DNA of 13,865 nucleotides from CAYRUZ01 sp964427895 (GCA_964427895.1 CAYRUZ010000025.1:1-13865); one strand, 5' to 3'; counted from the first letter of the stretch, positions 1 to 5,465 are shown. Notes: generated from the letters alone by a model not told the origin. Program-made: numbers and translations.

Positions 1-1
1 G

Positions 2-67
2 AAAAACTACCGTCTGCGCACCCAGGAACGGTCCTGGGCTCTGCGGTTCATAGGAGGCTTCGCATGA
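2..67 (+). CDS. 3' end of an upstream gene (partial)
   Basis: Frame 2 is open from the window edge to a TGA at 65-67 and would encode the last 21 residues of a protein ending in RSWALRFIGGFA. The TGA overlaps the ATG of the next ORF as ATGA, a common arrangement for translationally coupled operon genes. Too little is visible to assign a family. The frame of the next ORF is also open to the window edge, so this tail is supported mainly by the ATGA junction. Confidence 0.35.
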   Translation, partial: KNYRLRTQERSWALRFIGGFA

Positions 68-255
68 TCCTTCCACTTGAGTGGTCCATCGAGGGCGATA
101 CCCTCGTCGTGCATAACCCCAATTCCCTGTCCGTCCTCTGCGCTTTTGCGGGACAGAAACTGCGGATTCCGGCGAAGGAAAAGAAGGCATTCGCCCTTCC
201 TCGCACGTTCTGCGACGGGGACTTCTCGGATTCTGCGTCGCGCACGTTCACATAA
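64..255 (+). CDS. Small hypothetical protein, 63 aa
   Basis: ATG at 64 is preceded by a consensus AGGAGG at 52-57 with 6 nt spacing, which decides this start even though the frame stays open upstream. The product has no signal peptide and no membrane segment. The N-terminal half alternates hydrophobic and polar residues (LEWSIEGDTLVVHNPNSLSV), as in a beta-rich mini-domain; two cysteines lie at about residues 26 and 50. I do not recognise the family. It appears to be the last gene of an operon entering from the left: it overlaps the preceding stop by 4 nt and is followed after 30 nt by a hairpin terminator. The SD-led start contrasts with the SD-less first genes elsewhere in the window. Confidence 0.55.
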   Translation: MILPLEWSIEGDTLVVHNPNSLSVLCAFAGQKLRIPAKEKKAFALPRTFCDGDFSDSASRTFT

Positions 256-285
256 GTGATCGGCCTCGCCCGGCTGAACCGCGTT

Positions 286-305
286 ACCCGGTCTTCGGAC
301 CGGGT
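286..305 (+). terminator. UUCG-tetraloop hairpin terminator between convergent genes
   Basis: ACCCGGTC (286-293) pairs perfectly with GACCGGGT (298-305) around a TTCG loop, an exceptionally stable tetraloop. On the + strand it is followed by TTTCGTTA. It lies between the stop of the 63-aa ORF and the stop of fbaB on the other strand, so it may serve both directions. The U-tract is short. Confidence 0.65.
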
Positions 306-309
306 TTCG

Positions 310-1380
310 TTATGCGACGGTGACGTCTTTGCAGAGGTACACGTCCTGGATGGCATGCAGCAGAGCCACGCCGTCGTCGTGCGATTTCTGGAAGGCTTTG
401 CGGCCGGCAATGAGTCCGCTGCCGCCGCCGCGCTTATTGATGACTGCCGTGCGTACGGCCTCGGCCAGGTCGTTCGTGCCGGAAGCGCCGCCCGAGTTGA
501 TGAGCCCGATGCGTCCCATGTAGCAGTTCGCCACCTGGTAGCGCGTGAGGTCGATCGGGTGGTCGCTGCAGAGCTCCGTGTACATGCGCTCGTCGAGTTT
601 GCCGTAGCTGCTCTCGCCGGTGTTCAGGGCCTTAAATCCCCCGTTACACGTCGGGAGCTTCTGCTTGATGATGTCGGCTTCGATGGTTACGCCCAAATGG
701 TTCGCCTGACCCGTCAGGTCCGCGGCGTTGTGGTAATCGACCTGTTTCGTCGAGAAGGCGGGATTGCGCAGATAGCACCAGAGAATCGTCAGAAGACCCA
801 ACTCATGCGCCTCAGCAAACGCCCGGCTCACTTCTACGATTTGCCGCGAGGATTCCAGTGATCCGAAATAGATTGTCGCTCCCACCCCCACTGCGCCCAT
901 GGCCTTCGCCTGCTTTGGCGAGGCGAACAGCACTTGGTCGTGCTTGTTGGGGTACGTGAGCAGCTCGTTGTGGTTCAATTTGAGGATGAACGGGATTTTG
1001 TCCGCGTAGGCCCCCGCCGTCATGCCCAGCACCCCGAGGGTCGAGGCAACGCCGGAACAGCCAGCATCGATGGCCAGCTGCACGATGGCCTGCGGGTCAA
1101 AATACGCGGGATTCTTGGCGAACGATGCTGCCGCAGAATGCTCGATGCCCTGGTCGACCGGCAAAATGGATAGATAGCCGGTATTGCCCAGCCGCCCGTG
1201 TCCGTACAGCGTCGCGAGTGACTGTTGTACTACAGTGGAACGGTCGGATGCCGCAAACGTCTTTTTCACCGTCTCCATACTCGGCGTGTGGATCTGCTCT
1301 TTGCGAATTGTCTGGCATACGTGCGTCAGCAAATCGTCTGAATCGGCGCCGAGGAGGGTTTTAATATCGTTGATGTTCAT
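310..1380 (-). CDS. fbaB: Class I fructose-bisphosphate aldolase (FbaB/DhnA type)
   Basis: This 356-aa cytosolic enzyme reversibly cleaves fructose-1,6-bisphosphate to dihydroxyacetone phosphate and glyceraldehyde-3-phosphate through a lysine Schiff base. It aligns over its whole length with E. coli FbaB (350 aa) as I remember that sequence. Shared segments include GYLSILPVDQGIEHS (residues 68-82), the PFILKLNHNE strand (130-139), GATIYFGS (167-174), DYHNAADLTGQANHL (215-229), ADIIKQK (235-241) and the phosphate-binding end INSGGASG (294-301) with GLIAGRKAF (322-330). K239 corresponds to the Schiff-base lysine of the family. ATG at 1380 matches the family N-terminus. No SD is present; an extended -10 box ends 7 nt upstream, implying a leaderless mRNA. 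It is monocistronic and convergent with the 63-aa ORF. Class II aldolase is excluded because its zinc-binding motifs are absent. Confidence 0.96.
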   Translation of the reverse strand: MNINDIKTLLGADSDDLLTHVCQTIRKEQIHTPSMETVKKTFAASDRSTVVQQSLATLYGHGRLGNTGYLSILPVDQGIEHSAAASFAKNPAYFDPQAIVQLAIDAGCSGVASTLGVLGMTAGAYADKIPFILKLNHNELLTYPNKHDQVLFASPKQAKAMGAVGVGATIYFGSLESSRQIVEVSRAFAEAHELGLLTILWCYLRNPAFSTKQVDYHNAADLTGQANHLGVTIEADIIKQKLPTCNGGFKALNTGESSYGKLDERMYTELCSDHPIDLTRYQVANCYMGRIGLINSGGASGTNDLAEAVRTAVINKRGGGSGLIAGRKAFQKSHDDGVALLHAIQDVYLCKDVTVA

Positions 1381-1387
1381 CGAAGAT

Positions 1388-1396
1388 AGTATACCA
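1388..1396 (-). promoter_or_regulatory. Extended -10 promoter of fbaB
   Basis: On the minus strand the sequence is TGGTATACT, an exact TGn extended -10 with a 5/6 -10 hexamer (1393-1388). It is followed by 7 nt and then the ATG. No convincing -35 is seen at the normal distance. Transcription would start at or next to the A of the start codon. Confidence 0.6.
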
Positions 1397-1478
1397 GAAT
1401 TAACGCCGAGCCCTAAGAGAAGCCAAAATTGACAATTTTTGTTTGAAGTTCGTAATGTACAACGATCTGGAGGGCAGA

Positions 1479-1499
1479 GGGCCGTCGGTGTGACGGCCC
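1479..1499 (-). terminator. Hairpin downstream of the 71-aa ORF
   Basis: GGGCCGTC (1479-1486) and GACGGCCC (1492-1499) form a perfect 8-bp stem with a 5-nt loop. It lies 41 nt beyond the stop of the 71-aa minus-strand ORF and upstream of the fbaB promoter. No U-tract follows on either strand, so the terminator role rests on stem strength and position. Confidence 0.45.
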
Positions 1500-1539
1500 C
1501 CGAGGTTAGTCAGCCTCTTCCCTTTCCGTGCATGTTTGT

Positions 1540-1755
1540 TCAGGCGGCCCGCCGACTGCGGTAGGCTGCGATATCCTGTTCGGTCGCATGAAGGTCACCG
1601 TGGTCGTGCCCGATGCCCGTGGGGGCGAGACGCGACTGGGGCCGGTTCTGGGTCCTGCTTGGACGGTAGCTGGCCCACCGTTGGGTGAGGAGCTTCCCGT
1701 TGTGGCGGAACCGCCGGCTCGTGCGACCATTCATGTGCGAAGTAGACAGGAACAT
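1540..1755 (-). CDS. Small Arg-rich hypothetical protein, 71 aa
   Basis: ATG at 1755 has GGAG 8 nt upstream (1764-1767). The product begins MFLSTSHMNGRTSRRF and is strongly basic: about a dozen Arg spread over its length, with a His/Asp patch (GIGHDHGDLH) near residue 50. There are no cysteines and no membrane segment. I do not recognise a family. A near-consensus promoter and a leader of about 110 nt with two strong hairpins lie directly upstream, and a hairpin follows the stop; this complete transcription-unit layout is the best argument that it is a gene. The ORF stays open upstream to 1848, but that part would translate the leader hairpins and has no SD. The alternative is that the whole 1479-1870 segment is a structured RNA and the ORF is incidental. 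Confidence 0.45.
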   Translation of the reverse strand: MFLSTSHMNGRTSRRFRHNGKLLTQRWASYRPSRTQNRPQSRLAPTGIGHDHGDLHATEQDIAAYRSRRAA

Positions 1756-1788
1756 GATGCGTTCTCCGTAACTAGAGGCTGATGTTGC

Positions 1789-1840
1789 CCGCGCAGCGGT
1801 GCCTACAAGGCACAGCGCGGACACCTGGGTCTCCCCAGGT
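1789..1840 (-). promoter_or_regulatory. Structured 5' leader with two hairpins
   Basis: Inside the leader of the 71-aa ORF two perfect hairpins sit side by side. The first pairs ACCTGGG with CCCAGGT (1823-1829/1834-1840) around a GAGA (GNRA) loop as read on the minus strand. The second has an outer stem CCGCGC/GCGCGG (1789-1794/1815-1820) and an inner stem GTGCC/GGCAC (1799-1803/1809-1813). It could be a cis-regulatory RNA or a small RNA; I recognise no known riboswitch class. Confidence 0.5.
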
Positions 1841-1872
1841 CGCTGCACACTACTGAGAAAGATCTATCTATT

Positions 1873-1901
1873 ATTATACAATATTAAGCAATATACGTCA
1901 A
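1873..1901 (-). promoter_or_regulatory. Near-consensus sigma-70-type promoter
   Basis: On the minus strand TTGACG (1901-1896), a 17-nt A/T-rich spacer and a perfect TATAAT (1878-1873) form the best promoter in the window. Transcription would start near 1866 and read through the two leader hairpins into the 71-aa ORF. Confidence 0.8.
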
Positions 1902-1955
1902 AATATGGCTCAGGCGTACTCTGTGTCAGAACAAGATCCACAGGTCCATAAGGGT

Positions 1956-1988
1956 CCTCGGACCGCGGCACTGTGCCGCGGTCCGAGG
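1956..1988 (-). terminator. Perfect 15-bp hairpin
   Basis: Positions 1956-1970 are perfectly complementary to 1974-1988, with only CTG between the arms. It starts 12 nt past the stop of the 58-aa minus-strand ORF and upstream of the strong promoter at 1873-1901, so it separates two transcription units. No U-tract follows; it may be an intrinsic terminator of a less usual kind, a processing site or an insulator. Confidence 0.55.
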
Positions 1989-2000
1989 GGGCCCACTTCA

Positions 2001-2177
2001 TCAGGAGTGAACCGGGGCACGCCCTCCGTTCTTCCGCTTGCGGCCGGTAACGCGCTTTTGGGCCTTCTGCTGGGCCTTCTTGCGGTTCCAGACGCGGCTG
2101 GGAAGGTTGCCGGCCATGCCGCTAGGCTTTGCGCCGGAAATGGGGAGAACGACCGCGGTTAACAACGTACGGGACAT
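2001..2177 (-). CDS. Small Lys/Arg-rich hypothetical protein, 58 aa
   Basis: ATG at 2177 follows GGAGG (2182-2186) by 4 nt, a short but workable SD spacing. The N-terminus is mildly hydrophobic (MSRTLLTAVVLPISG). The C-terminal half is a dense basic stretch (NRKKAQQKAQKRVTGRKRK at about residues 31-49), reminiscent of nucleic-acid-binding tails. I do not recognise the family. It has its own candidate promoter, a structured leader and a 15-bp hairpin immediately after the stop. The ORF continues upstream to 2333, but that part covers the leader and lacks an SD. RNA or DNA binding is only an inference from charge. Confidence 0.5.
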   Translation of the reverse strand: MSRTLLTAVVLPISGAKPSGMAGNLPSRVWNRKKAQQKAQKRVTGRKRKNGGRAPVHS

Positions 2178-2205
2178 AGGACCTCCGTGAACTGAAGTGA
2201 GGAGC

Positions 2206-2244
2206 CCACCTGGCCGACGAACGATACGGCCAACGAACAGGTGG
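2206..2244 (-). promoter_or_regulatory. Leader hairpin of the 58-aa ORF
   Basis: CCACCTG (2206-2212) pairs with CAGGTGG (2238-2244), and directly inside it GCCG (2213-2216) pairs with CGGC (2227-2230). The interior contains the repeated hexamer ACGAAC. It lies in the predicted 5' leader, about 30-70 nt before the start codon, comparable in size and position with the leader of the 71-aa ORF. Confidence 0.4.
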
Positions 2245-2291
2245 ATCGTGTGCTGAATGCGGTGGTGAGAAGGGGCGGAGGAAGGCGACAG

Positions 2292-2317
2292 AGTATCCCA
2301 GGCGTTGCCGGAGTCAA
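2292..2317 (-). promoter_or_regulatory. Candidate promoter of the 58-aa ORF
   Basis: The minus strand shows TTGACT (2317-2312) and the extended -10 TGGGATACT (2300-2292). The spacer to GATACT is only 14 nt; with TACTCT as -10 it is 16. The TGA stop of the preceding 70-aa ORF lies inside TTGACT. Predicted transcription starts near 2285. Confidence 0.45.
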
Positions 2318-2526
2318 TTGCCCGCATATCCATGCTTCGCCTGTTTGGTTTCCCCGGTCCGCATGCGCGGCCCGGGGCGGGAGCCTTTCGGTCTCCTGCC
2401 TATGAACGCGCACATCGAGCGCGCCCGCCACGAGGGCCAGTAGCGGCGACGGATGCGGACAAGGGCGTTTTGCAGACGCAGCTTGCTGAAGTGGCGGGCA
2501 TCGACGAGGTTCGAATGCGGAGACAT
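2314..2526 (-). CDS. Small Arg-rich hypothetical protein, 70 aa
   Basis: ATG at 2526 is preceded by GGGAGG (2531-2536) with 4 nt between, the same arrangement as the 58-aa ORF (GGAGG, 4 nt, ATGTC). The product starts MSPHSNLVDARHFSKLRLQN and carries a basic core (VRIRRRYWPSWRAR at about residues 23-36) and a Gly/Pro/Lys/Arg-rich tail. No family is recognised and no membrane segment is present. The frame remains open upstream to 2676 without an SD. A second minus-strand frame with ATG at 2606 overlaps the start and also looks protein-like. The promoter is unclear. It ends inside the promoter of the next small ORF. Confidence 0.42.
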   Translation of the reverse strand: MSPHSNLVDARHFSKLRLQNALVRIRRRYWPSWRARSMCAFIGRRPKGSRPGPRMRTGETKQAKHGYAGN

Positions 2527-2868
2527 GGGTCCTCCCAGACGTGAAAGGGGGATCGTCCGTTTGCAACGAGCACACCGAGCTCGTCTTCCACAAACGGGCG
2601 GAGCATGGATATGAGAAGGAGCGGCAGACAACGACCTGGTCTCGAATCCCGGTGCCGCAGTGCGGCACCGGGGCAAATCTCCTACGAATGACGGAAGACG
2701 GGCGGATGCCCGCCTGTTCTGTATCTACCGGGGAGAACAGGTCGTTATGGGCGGTCGGCGGTGGAAATGAACGGCTGAAATACCCCTCGGGTGGCGAAGG
2801 GCGAAGGCTCGAACGTCGGTACGTGTCAGGCCTGCCCCTCGGTAAAGAGGAAGCGGGAGGAGGACGCG
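2527..2868. other. Gene-poor stretch between the small-ORF group and cysS
   Basis: These 342 bases hold a strong hairpin at 2648-2672 and smaller GC-rich inverted repeats such as CGGGC/GCCCG near 2699-2712. Several frames are open on both strands because stop codons are rare at this GC content, but none has a matching SD or a leaderless-type -10. I see no confident gene or RNA here. Confidence 0.4.
2648..2672. terminator. 10-bp GC-rich hairpin
   Basis: CCCGGTGCCG (2648-2657) pairs perfectly with CGGCACCGGG (2663-2672) around CAGTG. It resembles the hairpins at 1956-1988 and 1479-1499 that border the small minus-strand ORFs, but no U-tract follows. Its direction is undetermined. Confidence 0.4.
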
Positions 2869-3006
2869 ATGATCTGGCAGATCGGTCGCATGACGGCCAA
2901 ACGCTACTCTTCGGTATTGGAAAATCAACAGCATCCCGCGGAGCAAAAGAGTGGGGCCTCTGGGCCTTTTGGGTTATGCTCGGCCCATGCCGCCGGTCTT
3001 CTATAA
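2869..3006 (+). CDS. Possible 45-aa ORF overlapping the cysS start
   Basis: ATG at 2869 has a perfect AGGAGG at 2858-2863 with 5 nt spacing, the best SD near cysS. The 45 codons (MIWQIGRMTAKRYSSVLENQ...) end at TAA 3004-3006, 20 nt inside cysS in another frame. There is a single cysteine, at residue 37, so a cysteine-attenuation leader is not obvious. It could be a short upstream ORF coupled to cysS, or a chance ORF. The separate -10 box of cysS lies inside it. Confidence 0.3.
   Translation: MIWQIGRMTAKRYSSVLENQQHPAEQKSGASGPFGLCSAHAAGLL
2975..2980 (+). promoter_or_regulatory. -10 box of cysS, leaderless type
   Basis: TATGCT is followed by 6 nt and then the ATG at 2987. There is no SD and no good -35. 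Spacing and lack of SD match fbaB and femAB. Confidence 0.45.
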
Positions 3007-4450
3007 CTCGCTCACCAAATGCGAGCAGGAGTTCACCCCCCTGCAGGGCAAGCGCGTCACGATGTACACCTGCGGGCCGACCGTCTACGGACGCCCGCAT
3101 ATCGGAAACTACTCGTCGTTCCTCATGGCGGATCTGCTGCGCCGCTGGCTCGAGGTGAGCGGCTACGAGGTGGTGCATGCGAAGAACATCACGGACGTCG
3201 GCCACCTCGTGAAAGATGCCGACACCGGCGAGGACAAAATCGAGAAACAGGCGCGCGAGGAATTCGGCGGAGTCAGCCACGACAGCGTCATCAAAATCGC
3301 CCGCAAGTACGAGGCCGAGTACCTCGCCGACGAACGCGCGCTCAACCTGCTCGAGCCGACCTTCCGGCCGCGTGCCACCGAGTACATCGAGGAGATGAAA
3401 ACCATGGTCGAGGAACTCCTCAAAACCGGACACGCGTACGTCACCGACGACGGGGTGTATTTCGATGTCACGTCGAAGACGCCTACACCCTACGGAACAC
3501 TCTCGGGAAACACTCTCGACAACATAGCGAGCGGAGCGCGCGTGGAGGTGCGTGAAGGCAAGCGTCACCCGGCGGATTTCGCGCTCTGGAAATTCTGCGT
3601 GGGACCGAACGAGCATCACGCGCTGCGATGGGAGTCGCCGCGCGGTGTGAGTGGCGAAAAATATCCCGACGGATTTCCGGGATGGCACATCGAGTGCAGC
3701 GCGATGAGCCGCAAATTATTGGGTGATCAAATTGACATTCACACCGGCGGCGAAGACAACATTTTCCCGCATCACGAATGTGAAATTGCTCAGAGTGAAA
3801 GTGTCACTGGTGAAAAGCCGTTTGTTGGCTTGTGGCTGCATAAAAGACGCATTGATTTGGAGGGGGAGAAGATGTCAAAGAGTCTTGGCAATGTGTTAAC
3901 TTTATCAAACATAGAAAAAGAGGGGTTTAATGTCATGGATCTTCGCTATTACCTGCTGAGCGTGCACTACCGCACGAACTTGAAATTCAGTTGGAAGGGA
4001 ATGGAAGATGCGCACAAATCTCGTCGAAAAATTTGTGAGTGGATGGAAGAAATTTCGAGTGGGGAAAAGTTCGGCGACGCACCCGCCGATGGTGCTGCGA
4101 CACGCGCGCTCGACGACGTGAAAAATGCGATGGACGACGACCTCAACGTGGCCTCCGCACTCGCGGCGATTTTCGGACTGATGACGCACAGTAACGGTCA
4201 GAAATTTTTGTCCGTCGATGATCGAAAATCATACGACGATTTCATCGAAAAAATTCGGAAAATTTTCGGCTGTTTTGACCCTGAAAAAGTGGAAAAAATT
4301 TCTCCCAAAGTGCAGGCACTTTTGGACGAACGGGCCTCCGCCCGCACCTCCAAAAACTTCGCCGAGAGCGATCGAATTCGCTCTGAGCTGCTCAGTCTCG
4401 GCTACGAGGTGAAAGACACGTCAGAGGGGCAGAAAATTCGCAAATTATAG
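2987..4450 (+). CDS. cysS: Cysteinyl-tRNA synthetase
   Basis: This 487-aa class Ia aminoacyl-tRNA synthetase charges tRNA-Cys with cysteine in the cytosol. The family signatures are in order: zinc ligand C29 in MYTCGPTVYGRPHIGN, with HIGN at 38-41 as the HIGH motif; C237 in HIECSAMS; H262 and E266 in PHHECEIAQ (the spacing of 25 and 4 residues matches the E. coli ligands C209, H234 and E238); KMSKS at 295-299. A DALR-type helical region and the usual C-terminal IRSELLSLGYEVKDT segment (464-478) follow. ATG at 2987 matches the family N-terminus; an upstream GTG at 2951 would add 12 odd residues. Codon use changes near codon 241: sample rows have 68% GC (3121-3180) against 35% (4201-4260). A hairpin follows the stop. 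Confidence 0.97.
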   Translation: MPPVFYNSLTKCEQEFTPLQGKRVTMYTCGPTVYGRPHIGNYSSFLMADLLRRWLEVSGYEVVHAKNITDVGHLVKDADTGEDKIEKQAREEFGGVSHDSVIKIARKYEAEYLADERALNLLEPTFRPRATEYIEEMKTMVEELLKTGHAYVTDDGVYFDVTSKTPTPYGTLSGNTLDNIASGARVEVREGKRHPADFALWKFCVGPNEHHALRWESPRGVSGEKYPDGFPGWHIECSAMSRKLLGDQIDIHTGGEDNIFPHHECEIAQSESVTGEKPFVGLWLHKRRIDLEGEKMSKSLGNVLTLSNIEKEGFNVMDLRYYLLSVHYRTNLKFSWKGMEDAHKSRRKICEWMEEISSGEKFGDAPADGAATRALDDVKNAMDDDLNVASALAAIFGLMTHSNGQKFLSVDDRKSYDDFIEKIRKIFGCFDPEKVEKISPKVQALLDERASARTSKNFAESDRIRSELLSLGYEVKDTSEGQKIRKL

Positions 4451-4825
4451 GGGTCCGTTTTGGGGTCAGAACCCGGACAAACGGGAATGGCTCAAACTGG
4501 GGCTCGAGGGGTATTTTTCGGCCTTTTTCGAGGGCATTTTTCAGGGGTAAATTGAGGCAGTTTTGGGTGCGTAATTCGGGGTGTTTTGGTGGCATTTTCC
4601 CCCGAGGAATCATCCCCTATTTCCGTCGGTTGTTCTTCGAATCACACCGAAGCGCTCAGCCGGGGAGTCCTGCCTGCAGAGAATGGCCGGCAAAAACTCC
4701 ATCACGCGGCATGCGTCGAACACGCTCTTCAGACGGTTCGCCGGGAGGGGTGAAATCGCCGGAAATGCAGGATCGTTTCGGGGATGATTTTTTGATGAAT
4801 TGAAGGATGCCGTCTCAATGGAATA
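4451..4825. other. T-tract-rich gap downstream of cysS
   Basis: After the cysS hairpin the + strand carries repeated short T runs between G-rich tetrads (about 4511-4610), a pattern of degenerate repeats rather than coding sequence. Short + strand ORFs between 4552 and 4803 lack SD and promoter signals. No gene is called. Confidence 0.4.
4455..4484 (+). terminator. Hairpin after cysS
   Basis: CCGTTT (4455-4460) pairs with AAACGG (4479-4484), and inside it GGGT (4463-4466) pairs with ACCC (4471-4474) around CAGA. The stem is interrupted and has no immediate U-tract, but three T5 runs follow within 60 nt (4514-4518, 4524-4528, 4537-4541). Confidence 0.4.
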
Positions 4826-4984
4826 TCACTCCTCTTCGTCTTTCAAAATTTGCACCATCGCAATCCAGTCATCCCGAGTGAGTCGCGTGATGTCATTGGA
4901 GTCCGTGATGGTCCATCGGCATGCACTATGACGAATCAATTCATGGCAATCATTCAGACGGAAGATGAACGATGAAGATTCCAT
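4826..4984 (-). CDS. Possible 52-aa hypothetical protein or gene remnant
   Basis: On the minus strand an ATG at 4984 opens a 53-codon frame ending at TGA 4826-4828. The product starts MESSSFIFRLNDCHELIRHS and ends DWIAMVQILKDEEE, with ordinary soluble-protein composition. I do not recognise it. There is no SD; the frame has in-frame TGA codons immediately upstream, and a 7-bp hairpin (4970-4976/4984-4990) covers the start. The adjacent minus-strand sequence has further 50-codon open stretches in other frames, so this could be the end of a decayed, frameshifted gene. Confidence 0.3.
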   Translation of the reverse strand: MESSSFIFRLNDCHELIRHSACRWTITDSNDITRLTRDDWIAMVQILKDEEE

Positions 4985-5111
4985 TCATCGATACATGCAT
5001 CACGCGCGTCGACGTTCAATGCCGAAGTCTTCACGCATGCGCGTTCATCGAGTACGAATGTTCGGTGATGTAGGCATTGGCACGTTCGCGGAGTGTTGAG
5101 AGTGATCGACG

Positions 5112-5120
5112 TGTGGATAA
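5112..5120 (-). promoter_or_regulatory. DnaA-box-like 9-mer
   Basis: The + strand reads TGTGGATAA, the reverse complement of the consensus DnaA box TTATCCACA with no mismatch. Only one perfect copy is seen; TGTGCATAT near 5256 is a weak second. AT-rich sequence follows. A single box may be chance or a DnaA regulatory site and does not by itself define an origin. Confidence 0.35.
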
Positions 5121-5272
5121 CTCACGAAATGTTAAAAATTTTTGACGTTGTATGCGAGAAAACGTCGCACAGAAAGGCCTCTAATACGTGAGATCTGCCG
5201 GTAAGACGACTCAGTACACCTTTTGCAGGGTCGGAACGCTCTCAGGGGCTGTTTTGTGCATATCAGGGTGTA

Positions 5273-5292
5273 ATGTTAACTTTTATTAACAT
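5273..5292. repeat. ATGTTAA inverted repeat
   Basis: ATGTTAA (5273-5279) and TTAACAT (5286-5292) are perfect inverted copies separated by CTTTTA. ATGTTAA also occurs at 5129-5135, and TTAACA recurs near 5335. The symmetry suits a dimeric DNA-binding protein or a weak AT-rich hairpin. Confidence 0.5.
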
Positions 5293-5447
5293 ATCGTGTA
5301 GTCCGGCATAAGGGGGGCTAAAGAACAGTTTTTTTAACACCATGAAAAACGAAGTTTTGCAACATGATTCTCCGACGGGTGCGGGAGAGCTGTAACGCCG
5401 GAAAGCGGCCGATATTGGCGTCTCAAAGTCCAAAGCGATCAAAAATT

Positions 5448-5465
5448 TTTGGCGGGTTCGCCAAA
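5448..5465 (-). terminator. 7-bp hairpin with a T-tract on the minus side
   Basis: TTTGGCG (5448-5454) and CGCCAAA (5459-5465) enclose a 4-nt loop. Read on the minus strand the stem is followed directly by a short A run and TTTTT (5445-5441), a terminator-like layout, though no minus-strand gene is recognised upstream. Confidence 0.35.

Noticed and set aside
1905..2162. 85-codon + strand frame with TATACG 7 nt before its ATG
   Set aside because: The spacing imitates the leaderless pattern, but the frame runs straight through the 15-bp hairpin and opposite the SD-led 58-aa ORF, and TATACG is only a 4/6 match. Kept out, though not impossible.
2500..2530. tRNA T-loop-like GGTTCGAAT
   Set aside because: The flanking bases do not form a T stem and no acceptor, D or anticodon arms can be built. 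The TCGAATCCC at 2643-2650 was rejected for the same reason.
2400..2606. Minus-strand ORF starting MLRPFVEDELGVLVANG, overlapping the 70-aa ORF
   Set aside because: The first 27 residues look protein-like, but no SD or suitable -10 precedes ATG 2606 and the rest is low-complexity sequence in a frame competing with the SD-led ORF.
2159..3688. A 509-codon minus-strand frame across the 5' half of cysS and the gap
   Set aside because: It overlaps the certain cysS gene in its GC-rich half and has no start signals or recognisable domain; it is a shadow frame.
5380..5440. Glycine-riboswitch-like GGGAGAGC...GCCGGAAAGC...GTCTC
   Set aside because: The order vaguely resembles a glycine aptamer, but the first variable hairpin and the conserved CTCTCAGG and GGAC segments are missing.
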